Shown in pieces: positions 22,243 through 30,971 of a DNA stretch of 33,262 nt. Position numbers and translations under genes: made by a program. The stretch covers positions 1 to 33,262 of the forward strand of contig SCSX01000021.1 in assembly GCA_004297825.1 (NCBI GenBank). The letters run 5' to 3'. Each line of letters starts with the position of its first letter. Position 1 is the first letter of the stretch. The notes under the pieces were generated by a model, which did no database searches, was not told the origin of the DNA, and worked only from the letters and a program-made list of their open reading frames with translations. Source of the DNA: Spirochaetota bacterium. GTDB lineage: Bacteria > Spirochaetota > UBA4802 > UBA5368.

Positions 22243-23793
22243 TCAGAGTATCTCGAAGCCCAGGAGGACCACGTCGTCGTTTATCCGCGCCGATCCCCTG
22301 AAGGCGTTGACCGCTTCAATTATCGTATCGAGCGTAGCCGACAGCGTTTCGCGGCGGGATTCATGGAAGAGCTTTACGAGTCCTTCTTCGAAGCCCAGCA
22401 TTTCCTTGCGCTCGTTTTCCGTTTCCGATATGCCGTCTGTGTATAGCAGAAGCCTGTCTCCTTTTCCGAGCACCATGGTCTTCTCCTCGTACACCGCCTG
22501 CTCGAACGCCCCGATAATCGTGCCCCGGGAATCGAAGAGCTCCGCGCTCCCGTCCGCGCGTAGCAGTACCGGATATGGATGCCCGCCGTTGCAGAAGGTG
22601 AAGCGCGCGCTCCCGTCGGTAAGGAAACTGAACAGCCCGTATATGCCCGTAAGGAAGTAGCTCGACATGTAGTCCTTGAGCTGGATGTTGAGCTGTTTGA
22701 TATATTCTGCGGGCGAGAAGGCATGCTTGCGGAAGATGCGATCGGTGGTGAATTTCACGAGTGACACGAAGAGCGCTGCGGCGATCCCATGCCCGGACAC
22801 GTCGCCTATGAACACGCCAAGCTCCAGGTCGCCGTACGGGAGGACGGTGAAATAGTCCCCACCCACCGTGTCCAGGGGGATATAGCGGTACTCGACCTGG
22901 AACCGCGTGCTTTCAGGAAGCTGCTTGTGGATGAGCGCGCGCTGCGTGAGCTGCGCGAGCTTCATGTCCTTCTCGACCGCATCGCTGCGCTCGCGCAGTT
23001 TCCCTTCGGAGACGCGCAGTGCGTCTTCCGCCGCCTTGCGCGCGGTGACGTCCTCCTTCACGGCGACGAAATGCGTAATCTCGCCGTTCCCTTCCCTGAT
23101 AGGGGAAATGGAAGCGGATTCCCAGTACAGCTCCCCGTTTTTTTTCCGGTTGTGGAACTCCCCACGCCACTCGTTCCCCGCCAGTATGGTCTGCCATAGA
23201 TCCCGGTAGAAAGGCGCGTCCTGGGTCCCCGACTTGAGTATTCGCGGGTTTTTGCCCACCGCTTCATCGAGGGTGTACCCCGTGAGCTTGGTGAACTTGG
23301 GATTTACGTACTCTATGGTGCCGTGCTTGTCGGTAATGACGACGGTGGAGGGACTTTGCTCTATGGCCCGCGAGAGCTTCCTCAGGGTAAGCTCCCGCTC
23401 CTTCTGCGCGGTGATATCGACGAGGAATCCGTCCATGCGGTACTCCCCCGGCTGGTCGCCGCCCGAAGCCGTACAGGTGTTCGAGACCCAGCGCACGCTG
23501 CCGTCCTTGCGCACGATGCGGTGCTCAATGCTGGAAGAGGCGCCGCTGTTCCTGACTGCGGCCAGAAAGGCGGACACGCGCGCGCGGTCCTCGGCATGAA
23601 TCATGAGGTACCAGAGGTAGGGGTTGGAGCCAAGCTCTTCCGGGGAATAGCCGGTGACCCTGGCGGATTGGGGGCTGTGGTAGGAACGCACGCTCTCCTC
23701 GTCCCGCATCCGGACGCTGTAGATGTATTCACTTACGTTGCTTATGATCGACCTGAAGGTATCCTCGTTCTGCAATAGCGAATCGGAACTCAT
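22243..23793 (-). CDS. PAS-PAS-SpoIIE (PPM/PP2C-type) serine phosphatase
   Basis: A 516-residue cytosolic protein. A first PAS/PAC (~10-130; R-V-T-G-Y-S-P-E-E-L) and a second PAS/PAC (~140-265; V-V-I-T-D-K-H-G-T-I-E-Y-V-N-P-K-F) are followed by a short coiled linker and a SpoIIE domain (~305-516). Metal-binding residues are present: D313 (G-G-D-Y-F), D331 (I-G-D-V-S-G-H-G), Y-T-D-G-I-S-E, and D506-D507 (N-D-D-V-V-L-L-G). Such proteins dephosphorylate anti-sigma-factor antagonists in partner-switching pathways; no STAS or RsbW-type partner gene is in the window. The start at 23793 has a GAGGATG-type site. It converges with the flavoprotein gene. Confidence 0.9.
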   Translation of the reverse strand: MSSDSLLQNEDTFRSIISNVSEYIYSVRMRDEESVRSYHSPQSARVTGYSPEELGSNPYLWYLMIHAEDRARVSAFLAAVRNSGASSSIEHRIVRKDGSVRWVSNTCTASGGDQPGEYRMDGFLVDITAQKERELTLRKLSRAIEQSPSTVVITDKHGTIEYVNPKFTKLTGYTLDEAVGKNPRILKSGTQDAPFYRDLWQTILAGNEWRGEFHNRKKNGELYWESASISPIREGNGEITHFVAVKEDVTARKAAEDALRVSEGKLRERSDAVEKDMKLAQLTQRALIHKQLPESTRFQVEYRYIPLDTVGGDYFTVLPYGDLELGVFIGDVSGHGIAAALFVSLVKFTTDRIFRKHAFSPAEYIKQLNIQLKDYMSSYFLTGIYGLFSFLTDGSARFTFCNGGHPYPVLLRADGSAELFDSRGTIIGAFEQAVYEEKTMVLGKGDRLLLYTDGISETENERKEMLGFEEGLVKLFHESRRETLSATLDTIIEAVNAFRGSARINDDVVLLGFEIL

Positions 23794-23891
23794 TCGAACA
23801 TCCTCGAAATTTGATTTTGCAGCGGCCTCATTTACCTGTCATGATGTAATATATCACGCCCGCGCGACGCGCTCAAACGATATCCGGTGGT

Positions 23892-24506
23892 TTAGAAAAG
23901 ATTTAACGGGATACCGGCACGAATCACCACGACCCAGTCGTCGTGGAATTCGGAGTCCCGCGGCCGAACACCCTCTATGGAGGTAAAGCGGTGATAGCGC
24001 ACCCGCGCCGATAAATCGAATCCCCCGGCGATGCCCCCCACGGTTCCCCATGCCGCCCAGCCGCCGTGGTAGCGGTTGCTCGCTTCCGCCTCCCCGAGAA
24101 CCTCGGTCCACATGGCCCCCTTGAACAGCCCCCCGCCCGCGCCCAGGTACAGGCCGCCCAGGCCGATATACGGCTCCACGCCTGCCATGAACATGTAATA
24201 TGCCGTCGCCGGCGGATCAAAGACGCGGTACTTGTAGTAGCCAACGAGACCCTCGAACCGGATCCCGCCCGCTTCGCTCCCGGCCTCAACGGTCAGTCCC
24301 AGCTCGCCCGTAATGAGCCCGCTGTCGCCCGCTTCCTTCGCGATCTCCCCATCCGCGTCCAGGAGCACGTCGAGCATGAAGATCGCGAAGCTCGTTCCGG
24401 AAAGCCCGGCGAAGGGTTCGATGGTGAGTCCCGCACGCGCGGGAGAGCTGGGGGTGAGAACGGCCAGGAGGATCGCGAACAACGAGGCAATGGCATTCTT
24501 GTACAT
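23892..24506 (-). CDS. Small outer-membrane beta-barrel-like protein
   Basis: A 204-residue protein with a signal peptide (M-Y-K-N-A-I-A-S-L-F-A-I-L-L-A-V-L...A-R-A). Alternating strands rich in Gly and aromatic residues (I-R-F-E-G-L-V-G-Y-Y-K-Y-R, Y-I-G-L-G-G-L-Y-L-G-A-G-G-G, F-D-L-S-A-R-V-R-Y-H-R-F) end in P-L-N-L-F with terminal Phe, consistent with an 8-stranded barrel. AAGGAGA stands before the ATG. It lies 45 nt downstream of the diguanylate cyclase on the same strand and 98 nt before the SpoIIE phosphatase, so co-expression is possible. Family not recognised. Confidence 0.7.
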   Translation of the reverse strand: MYKNAIASLFAILLAVLTPSSPARAGLTIEPFAGLSGTSFAIFMLDVLLDADGEIAKEAGDSGLITGELGLTVEAGSEAGGIRFEGLVGYYKYRVFDPPATAYYMFMAGVEPYIGLGGLYLGAGGGLFKGAMWTEVLGEAEASNRYHGGWAAWGTVGGIAGGFDLSARVRYHRFTSIEGVRPRDSEFHDDWVVVIRAGIPLNLF

Positions 24507-24551
24507 AACTTCTCCTTCGACTTGATTATCGGGCCCGGATCCGCCCGTTCA

Positions 24552-26192
24552 TCATCCCTGGTCCGCGGAAATCTCGGAATCCTCCGCGATCAGTACTACG
24601 TTCCTTCCCGCCCGCTTCGCGCGGTAGAGGGCCTTGTCGGCGATGCGTATGAGCGCGGTATGGTCCGATGCGTGACGCGGGTACATCGATATCCCGCCCG
24701 AGAGTGTCGCCTTGATACTATGCCCCCCGCTCCGGCTGCGCACCGCGGCGAAATGGGAGCGCACCGCCTCGGCGCGATCGAGGACGATTTCCTCCCGCGC
24801 GCCGGGCATTATTATCAGGAACTCCTCGCCCCCGTAGCGGCAGGTGATGTCGCTTTTCCTCGTAAATTCGCGCATGATGTCGCCCAGCGCTTTAAGGATG
24901 AGGTCCCCCGTCTGGTGCCCGTACTCGTCATTGACGATCTTGAAGAAATCGATGTCAAGGAGAATGCACCCGACCGTTTCGTTCGAGCGCTCCGCGCGTA
25001 CAAGCTCCTTCGCGAACACCTCGTCGAGGAAATAGCGGTTGAACAGCCCGGTAAGGGGGTCCCGCATGGCCATCTCCTCCAGTTTTTCCTGGAGGGCCTT
25101 TGCCCGGTCAAGACGCGCGAGGAGCAGGTCGTGCGACTTCCTGAGCTCCAGCTCCATGTTTTTCCTTTCCGAAATGTCCCTGAGCACGAGAAGGCGGCCC
25201 TGCACGACGTTACCGGAGGGCGAGAGGTCCCATGATTTCATTTCAAAGTGCGCGGGGCCCCGGGGCGTTTCGAGCACGACATCTCGTCGAATCCCCCCCG
25301 GGGCGAGATCGGCGGGGAGGGCTTCACTCATCCCGGGACACATAGTCCCGACGTCCGCCCCGATCATGAGTCCGCCGTTCGCCGCGCATATATCGGACGC
25401 GGCCTTGTTATAGTCCAGCACACGCGCGTTATCGTCGAGCACGATTACCGCGTCGTCCATCGTCTCAATGAGCAGGTCCCTGGCCATGGGAATGGTATCG
25501 AAGTGCCGGTAGCGGACCAGGCCCCACGCGGCGAGCAGGCCTCCCGTTGTTATGGTGAACGGGGAAATGTCCCTGAGCGGGAAATCGCACAGCGCGGCCA
25601 GCGTGACGGCCGCGCCCAGCAGCGGAATCGCGTGCCCCGCTATGACGAATCCGACCTGCCGGCGATACAGGTGGTGCATGCGAATGAAGGCCCGCAGGAG
25701 AATGAGAAGGGCGTGCAGGAGGACGAGCAGCACGCACGCGGCGGCAATGATGGCCAGGGGGGAAAATTCGTAAATCAGGAAAAGGCCGCCCTCCCGGGAT
25801 TCCAGCCGGGGGTCGATCCGCGCAAGGCCGTGGAAGGGATCGGTTGCCATGAACAGAATGCCGGCGATCGCGGGGAGCGCGATGAGCAGGGAAAGGGGCC
25901 GGGGAGGCTTTATGCGGGCGCTCGCGGTGACCGCGGCGAAATGCCACAGGAACACCGCCCACCCTGCCCCGCCCGCGTACTGTAAAAGGTCCCAGGAAAG
26001 CTTGTGCTGGATAGTCGTCGCGAGCAGGTCGAGGAGCGTTCCCGTGATCCAGAGCGCCTGGAACAGGGATACGGCCCCGTAACAAAGGGCGCCCGGCTCC
26101 CTGCGCCTGCCGATGCAATACCAGGCAAGTGAAAGCGAGACACCCAGTGAGAGCACGCAAAAAAGTATATATATGCCCCTCGTGCTTACCAT
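24552..26192 (-). CDS. 7TM-PAS-GGDEF diguanylate cyclase
   Basis: A 546-residue membrane protein if started at M-V-S-T-R-G-I-Y-I-L-F. Seven hydrophobic segments (~5-230) are of the 7TM sensor type seen in some histidine kinases and cyclases. A PAS-like domain (~235-360; A-V-I-V-L-D-D-N-A-R-V-L-D-Y-N-K-A), a coiled coil (~365-390) and a GGDEF domain (~392-546) follow. The active site is G-G-E-E-F at 454-458, with an intact inhibitory RxxD (R445-D448) five residues before it. It should therefore make c-di-GMP with product feedback. The frame is open to an ATG at 26294, giving 34 extra residues; neither start has a good ribosome site. The shorter one places TM1 close to the N-terminus, so I prefer it. 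Confidence 0.88.
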   Translation of the reverse strand: MVSTRGIYILFCVLSLGVSLSLAWYCIGRRREPGALCYGAVSLFQALWITGTLLDLLATTIQHKLSWDLLQYAGGAGWAVFLWHFAAVTASARIKPPRPLSLLIALPAIAGILFMATDPFHGLARIDPRLESREGGLFLIYEFSPLAIIAAACVLLVLLHALLILLRAFIRMHHLYRRQVGFVIAGHAIPLLGAAVTLAALCDFPLRDISPFTITTGGLLAAWGLVRYRHFDTIPMARDLLIETMDDAVIVLDDNARVLDYNKAASDICAANGGLMIGADVGTMCPGMSEALPADLAPGGIRRDVVLETPRGPAHFEMKSWDLSPSGNVVQGRLLVLRDISERKNMELELRKSHDLLLARLDRAKALQEKLEEMAMRDPLTGLFNRYFLDEVFAKELVRAERSNETVGCILLDIDFFKIVNDEYGHQTGDLILKALGDIMREFTRKSDITCRYGGEEFLIIMPGAREEIVLDRAEAVRSHFAAVRSRSGGHSIKATLSGGISMYPRHASDHTALIRIADKALYRAKRAGRNVVLIAEDSEISADQG

Positions 26193-26356
26193 GATGTGAG
26201 AATATTCCGCATTTTCTTTGTAGTGTGCCCGGATACCGTACTTTTTATAAAAGCGCCTCCCGGGCGCTTCCCTTTCGTGGTATTCCTGTCTCATCTATTT
26301 CATGAAACGCTTGAAAAGTCAAGCAGTCCGCATTCATGCGCGAATGGAAAAAGCAC

Positions 26357-26385
26357 TTGACACTATTACTACGTATGAGTAATTT
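26357..26385 (+). promoter_or_regulatory. Candidate promoter with palindromic operator for the thioesterase-MarR operon
   Basis: TTGACA (26357-26362) is a consensus -35. A weak TAATTT (26380-26385) lies 17 nt on. ATTACT-ACGTATG-AGTAAT (26365-26383), a 6-7-6 inverted repeat, occupies the spacer, where a bound repressor such as the MarR protein encoded downstream would block polymerase. Confidence 0.45.
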
Positions 26386-26421
26386 TTGTATACGTAATAT
26401 TATTTCAATGGAAGGTTGCCT

Positions 26422-26859
26422 ATGCCGTCTCAGGATCATTACCGGAAACTCGAAAACCTGATGCATTCGGCCCCCATCGTCAAGCTCACGCGGGCGCGGG
26501 CGCTCATAGGAGACGGCACCGCCGAAATCACCATCCCCGTGAGGGAAGAATTTTTCCACGCCGCACACGCGCTGCACGGCTCCATATATTTCCTGGCGCT
26601 CGACAACGCGGCCTTCTTCGCGGTGAACTCCCTCGTCGAAGACGTGTTCGTGCTCACGGCAAGCTTCACGACCTATCTCACGCGGCCCGTCACCTCCGGC
26701 GAGATCAGGGCCGCGGGTAAGGTGGTTTCTCGCGGGAATTCCCAGTTCATCGCCGAATCGGTGCTGTACGACGAGGACGGAAAAGAGATCGGGAGGGGCA
26801 ACGGGATATTCGTGAAAAGCAGGATAGCGCTCGACGAGCGGGTAGGGTATACTGCATGA
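26422..26859 (+). CDS. PaaI-type hotdog-fold thioesterase
   Basis: A 145-residue cytosolic protein. Start ATG 26422 follows GGAAGG (26410-26415). The sequence H-A-L-H-G-S-I-Y-F-L-A-L-D-N-A-A-F-F (~50-67) is the hotdog active-site region: the H-G and the acidic residue in the following helix are typical of PaaI/DUF4442-like acyl-CoA thioesterases. It continues T-A-S-F-T-T-Y-L-T-R-P-V and A-G-K-V-V-S-R-G-N. Hydrolysis of an acyl- or aryl-CoA is inferred; the substrate is not evident. The MarR gene follows 58 nt later, and the upstream palindrome suggests substrate-responsive control. Confidence 0.8.
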   Translation: MPSQDHYRKLENLMHSAPIVKLTRARALIGDGTAEITIPVREEFFHAAHALHGSIYFLALDNAAFFAVNSLVEDVFVLTASFTTYLTRPVTSGEIRAAGKVVSRGNSQFIAESVLYDEDGKEIGRGNGIFVKSRIALDERVGYTA

Positions 26860-26917
26860 CCCGCCGGGAGCGATCCGCCGGGGGGAAAACTATCAGTCAT
26901 TTCGGGGACGGTGTGCG

Positions 26918-27406
26918 ATGAAATATGTATCCATCGATGATCCGTCGGCGTGCCCCTACGGCATGCTGTATCGGCTCTCGCTCCTGGCCACTGCCGCGGT
27001 CAAGGCGGAGTTCGCGCGCGCGGGTATAAGCGCGGTGAAGCCGGCGTATCTTGGTGTGCTCATGCGCCTGTGGTACGCCGAAAGGACCGATGGCACGGTG
27101 AGCAGGCTGGGACACGAGGACGGCATCAGGATAAGCGAACTGGGAAGGATGACCGGGCTGGAGCCTTCGAGCATGACGGGCCTCGTGGATCGCATGGAGC
27201 GCGACGGCCTGGTCCTGCGCGCCCCCGATCCCCACGACCGGAGGTCGCAGGTGGTGAGCCTCACGGAGGCGGGAAGCGCGGCGCAGTCCGGCGTCATTGC
27301 CGCGCTGGACCGCGCGCTCGAAATGGTTTTCCAGGGTATGCCGCAGTCGGAACTGGCCGCCGGGAAGAAATTCCTGGAGCGGGCGATCGCCAACCTGGAG
27401 GCCTGA
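26918..27406 (+). CDS. MarR-family transcriptional regulator
   Basis: A 162-residue protein with the winged helix-turn-helix of MarR proteins. I-R-I-S-E-L-G-R-M-T-G-L-E-P-S-S-M-T (~69-86) is the helix-turn-helix region, L-V-D-R-M-E-R-D-G-L-V follows, and the wing is D-P-H-D-R-R-S-Q-V-V-S-L-T-E-A-G (~107-122). The D-x-R-D/R-R wing residues contact DNA in this family. It is probably co-transcribed with the thioesterase and represses the shared promoter through the palindrome at 26365-26383; the ligand may be an aromatic acid or acyl-CoA. A short terminator hairpin follows directly. Confidence 0.88.
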   Translation: MKYVSIDDPSACPYGMLYRLSLLATAAVKAEFARAGISAVKPAYLGVLMRLWYAERTDGTVSRLGHEDGIRISELGRMTGLEPSSMTGLVDRMERDGLVLRAPDPHDRRSQVVSLTEAGSAAQSGVIAALDRALEMVFQGMPQSELAAGKKFLERAIANLEA

Positions 27407-27427
27407 CCGGCGTACGCGGTACGCCGG
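27407..27427. terminator. Bidirectional hairpin between convergent marR and acsB-acsD genes
   Basis: CCGGCGTAC-GCG-GTACGCCGG, a perfect 9-bp stem, fills the 22-nt space between the two stop codons. There is no T-tract on either side, so termination strength is uncertain. Confidence 0.6.
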
Positions 27428-27428
27428 C

Positions 27429-30400
27429 TTACCGCGCCTCGACCAGGCCGTCGATCGTCCTTCTGAGCGCCGCAGCCGATTCCGGGTTGTACATGATGAG
27501 AATATCCGCGCCCGCGTAGAGGAGCGCCGTCGCGGTTGAAAGCTCCCACACGGCCGCGCGCTTTTCGAGCTCTCCCCACTCGGGGAAGTCCGCGCCGGAC
27601 GCGCGCAACTCCTTGATCTTCGCGCACTCCTGTCCCGGAGACACGATCATGGGCGCGGCGAGCGCCGCGTCCCCGCCCAGCCCCGTGAGCCGAATGCGCT
27701 CCATCACGGAATAGGTATACTCGATCCCGTAGCCCATCGCCCCCGTCATGGGATCTATCACGATGCGGTTCGCGGGAATGCCCATGTTGCCCAGCAGTAT
27801 GCAGAGCTGTTTCGCGATGTTCACGTCGATGGGGCTTTGCGCGACCAGGGTATGGCCGTACGCGAGCGCCGCCCCGGCGATGGTCCGGTAGTTGTCCTGC
27901 TCCACCCAGTTCAGCAATAAATTTTCCCCCGCGCATCCACGCGCGATCTCCTTCATCACCTCGTTGTTTTTCTCGTAATGGTTGTGGCCCGTGACGATGA
28001 GCGGCACGTCGACGGCGGCGAGCACCTCCTTTACGAACGCGAGCGAATCGGCCGCCGCGCGGTTTCCCCGCTCGGGGTGCGTTCCGTCCAGGCGCACGCT
28101 GATGACGTCGGCGCCGTATTTTTCCACGCACGCGCGCGCCATCTCCGCAGGCCTGGCGAGCAGGCCGCCCCACATGGCCCTGAGCACGGGCGGATACTTT
28201 TCGCTCACGCGGTCGAAGACCTCCATCGCGACGAGCGGCCGGTGCGGCGCGCTCCCCTCCCATCCATGAAAAGGCATGGACGGCGCCCCGCCTATGGTGA
28301 GCGTCCTTCCGCGTGTTCCCCCTTCCGCCCTGGTCGCGCCCAGGGTTATCGCGTGGACGGGAATCTCGACGCGGTCCTTTCTTACGGCGAAGGATTTTAT
28401 GGCGCCGATTCGCTCGGCCGCCCGGGGCGCCGCGGGTTTCACGGCGGGAGCTTTCTGCGGCGTATGCGCATCGCGCGCCTTCCCCGTCCCCGTATGCCCG
28501 GTGGCGCCGCGATGCCGCACGAGCTCCGCCCCATCAAGAAATTTCCCCGAAAGGACGCCGATAATATCGGTCACTATTTCGCGCGTGAGCGATTCCTTTA
28601 TCTCCGCGCGTACCTGGCTCATGATTTCTTCTTTAAGTGCGGCAATGTCCAGCGTGCCTGGGATCGCGGGTCCCGAAGCCTGGGGCGCCTCCACGACGCT
28701 TTCCGGCGCCGCTGGAATTTCACGGAGCGCCTGCTTTCCGGACGGGGCAGGCGCCGCCTGCGCCGGGGAAGGATCCCCTCCTTCCGCGACATTCGCCATG
28801 TCCTCCATGGAGAGCGCCGGGTGCCCGGCCTTTTCCATGAAGGCGCGCACCTCGCGTGCCTCGATCGCGATCGACTCGTCCGCAATCATGTCGAGAAGAC
28901 CGGGGGCGCCCTGCTCCCCGAAGCGCCGGTTGAGGTCGTCCGCGAGGAGCTCCTTGAGTTCCTTCGTCATCCAGACCAGGCGCCTGTGGCCACCCTCGGC
29001 GTAGAGGAACTTGCGCGAGGTGAGGAAGACCTTGCCGCATCCCATGAAGCCGGGGGTCTGGGCGCCGCCGCCCACGTTCCCGGCGAGCGTGGAAAAGCTC
29101 ATGCCCACGGGCGTCTCCCCGGTGTATTCCCGGTTCACGGCCATGACGCCGTTCGCCTCCGGGAGATAGGCGAGTATCACCTCGAAGCAGCCGCAGCTCG
29201 TCATGGGGCGCTCCATGATGGAATAGAGGCAGAAACTTTCCACGGACTTGTGCGAATTCGCGTACACGTACTCGTTCACGCCGGACCACACGCCGCGCAC
29301 CGGGTCCATGCACTCGCCCTTGCGCACGGGCTGGTTGGGACCCGTCTCGTCGATCTCGTGGGCGGCCTTGCCGTCCAGCCAGTTGTACGCGCCGCACAGC
29401 CCCAGGCGCTCCGGCGTGATCACACACACGTGGTTGGGCGCGAACGACTGGCAGAGCAGGCATGAGTAGAAGGTGTCCACCGATTCGTCGGTCATGGATT
29501 CGAGCCTGCGGTTGCGCTCCTGGTAAATCTTGCGCGCAACGGCTATGCGGCGCTCCACCTCGGCCGCGTCGGTGAAGAGGGTGACCTTCACCTTGTCGAC
29601 GATCGCCGGGTAGTTCGCGAGGAATTTGGCGTGGAGTATCTCGCCGTAATCTTTAAGGCGCAGTCCCTTCCCGAAGCCGTTTTTAGAAATGCGCGTCCAT
29701 ACGATATCGCGCTGGCCCATGTGCCAGATGCCCTCCGCGCCGTTGACCAAGTGGTGTATCTGGCGCTCGAGGATGGACTCGAAGTCCGGCTGCATCTTGC
29801 GGCCCGCCACCTCGACCCAGATCGCCAGCGGCAGCGCGCTCCCCGGCTCAATGTCATCCACGTCCTTTCCGACAATCTCGATCTCCCCGTCGTTGATATC
29901 CTCCAGCCCCACGGTTGTCACGAACTCGAAGGCCGTCGTGATGTTCCCGCCAAACTCGACGTGCGTGTCCTGCTTGCGGATGCGCTCGCCCTCGAAGGCG
30001 GCGCCGTAGGGGACGGGGATGGGCACCTTCGTGATCCTGATCTTGCATCCCCTCACCTCGAGCGCCTTTTCCACCATGGTTTCGGGCGGCACGTTCGACA
30101 CGACGTGCTCGTAGGTCGTGATCCCGGACGGGAGTATCTGCGGGATGTCGGTGTCGGCGATGACGGGGAAGCCGTAGTTGAGCGCCCCCGCGGCGGCGGC
30201 GTACTTCGCGGAATCGACCTCGCCCATCGCGAGCACGAAGGCGAAGATGCGGTCCTTGTTGTAGCGTAAATTCGCACGGAAATCCCCCGGCTTCACCCCG
30301 CCGAACGAGAGGGCCGCGCGGTTCGCGAAGCCCAGCGCGTAGATGAGCGCCGATACGTCGGGCCCGAAGGGAACGAGCCTGGTTTCCCAGCCAAGCTGCA

Positions 30401-30971
30401 CCCCCTCCTCGTGCAGCTGTTCCGCGAACTGCTTCCCGTTCGTGGAACCGGCCATGAACACGTAGAGGTTTTTCTCCTGGAGCTCGCGCGCGATCCGGAC
30501 CGCGATCGCGTTCGTAGGCGCGGCCCCGGTAATCGCCGCGAATCCCGGCGCGGTGCCGTCCACGAACTCGATCCCGCGCTCGCGCATGATGATGTCGTTC
30601 GCCGCGCCCAGCCATATGCCGTTCACGGGGGACGGTCCCGCAAGATACTTGCACGCCTCGATGATCTCGCAGGCGAAGAGCGCCGCGACCCCGGCGTCAA
30701 GGGTATTGCCCAGGTAGGGCAGCCACACGTGCTCCGCGGGGCGCGCGGGCAGAAGAGATTTCGCATAACGAAGGAGGCGCCTGAGGTCGGCGACGGTTTC
30801 CATCTTCTCACCGGTAAAGGAGTATATGACGGGCAGGTAGTACGCGGTGTCGGGGAATCCCGTATCGGCCCCCTCCCCCTTCTCCGCCATGGCCCGGTCG
30901 AGCATCTGTTCGGCGCGGGCGACCCACTCGACGGCGCCGTCTATGGCGCTCGCGCATATCAGCTTAGACAT
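27429..30971 (-). CDS. acsB-acsD: Acetyl-CoA synthase fused to corrinoid iron-sulfur protein small subunit (AcsB-AcsD)
   Basis: An 1180-residue fusion. Residues ~1-730 are a bacterial-type acetyl-CoA synthase including its N-terminal CODH-docking domain. A-cluster ligands are complete: C504, C507, C516 and C526 for the cubane, C593-G-C595 for the distal nickel; spacing equals that known for Moorella AcsB. Residues ~735-865 are an Ala/Pro-rich linker with a charged amphipathic helix (~775-815). Residues ~865-1180 are the AcsD/CdhD TIM barrel (L-G-A-T-R-A-E-G-G-T-R, Y-G-A-D-V-I-S-V-R-L-D-G, V-I-D-P-M-T-G-A-M-G-Y-G-I-E-Y). These are normally separate genes. It joins a methyl group, CO and CoA into acetyl-CoA. 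The start overlaps the CODH gene by 8 nt, with AGGAGG upstream. No frameshift or stop interrupts the junction. Confidence 0.93.
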   Translation of the reverse strand: MSKLICASAIDGAVEWVARAEQMLDRAMAEKGEGADTGFPDTAYYLPVIYSFTGEKMETVADLRRLLRYAKSLLPARPAEHVWLPYLGNTLDAGVAALFACEIIEACKYLAGPSPVNGIWLGAANDIIMRERGIEFVDGTAPGFAAITGAAPTNAIAVRIARELQEKNLYVFMAGSTNGKQFAEQLHEEGVQLGWETRLVPFGPDVSALIYALGFANRAALSFGGVKPGDFRANLRYNKDRIFAFVLAMGEVDSAKYAAAAGALNYGFPVIADTDIPQILPSGITTYEHVVSNVPPETMVEKALEVRGCKIRITKVPIPVPYGAAFEGERIRKQDTHVEFGGNITTAFEFVTTVGLEDINDGEIEIVGKDVDDIEPGSALPLAIWVEVAGRKMQPDFESILERQIHHLVNGAEGIWHMGQRDIVWTRISKNGFGKGLRLKDYGEILHAKFLANYPAIVDKVKVTLFTDAAEVERRIAVARKIYQERNRRLESMTDESVDTFYSCLLCQSFAPNHVCVITPERLGLCGAYNWLDGKAAHEIDETGPNQPVRKGECMDPVRGVWSGVNEYVYANSHKSVESFCLYSIMERPMTSCGCFEVILAYLPEANGVMAVNREYTGETPVGMSFSTLAGNVGGGAQTPGFMGCGKVFLTSRKFLYAEGGHRRLVWMTKELKELLADDLNRRFGEQGAPGLLDMIADESIAIEAREVRAFMEKAGHPALSMEDMANVAEGGDPSPAQAAPAPSGKQALREIPAAPESVVEAPQASGPAIPGTLDIAALKEEIMSQVRAEIKESLTREIVTDIIGVLSGKFLDGAELVRHRGATGHTGTGKARDAHTPQKAPAVKPAAPRAAERIGAIKSFAVRKDRVEIPVHAITLGATRAEGGTRGRTLTIGGAPSMPFHGWEGSAPHRPLVAMEVFDRVSEKYPPVLRAMWGGLLARPAEMARACVEKYGADVISVRLDGTHPERGNRAAADSLAFVKEVLAAVDVPLIVTGHNHYEKNNEVMKEIARGCAGENLLLNWVEQDNYRTIAGAALAYGHTLVAQSPIDVNIAKQLCILLGNMGIPANRIVIDPMTGAMGYGIEYTYSVMERIRLTGLGGDAALAAPMIVSPGQECAKIKELRASGADFPEWGELEKRAAVWELSTATALLYAGADILIMYNPESAAALRRTIDGLVEAR

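Noticed and set aside
26193-26294. 34-residue N-terminal extension of the diguanylate cyclase
   Set aside because: Hydrophilic, without a ribosome site, and places a charged stretch before TM1. Not excluded, but less likely than the start at 26192.
27978-29465. 495-codon plus-strand open frame
   Set aside because: Lies opposite the AcsB-AcsD fusion and has no recognisable domain.
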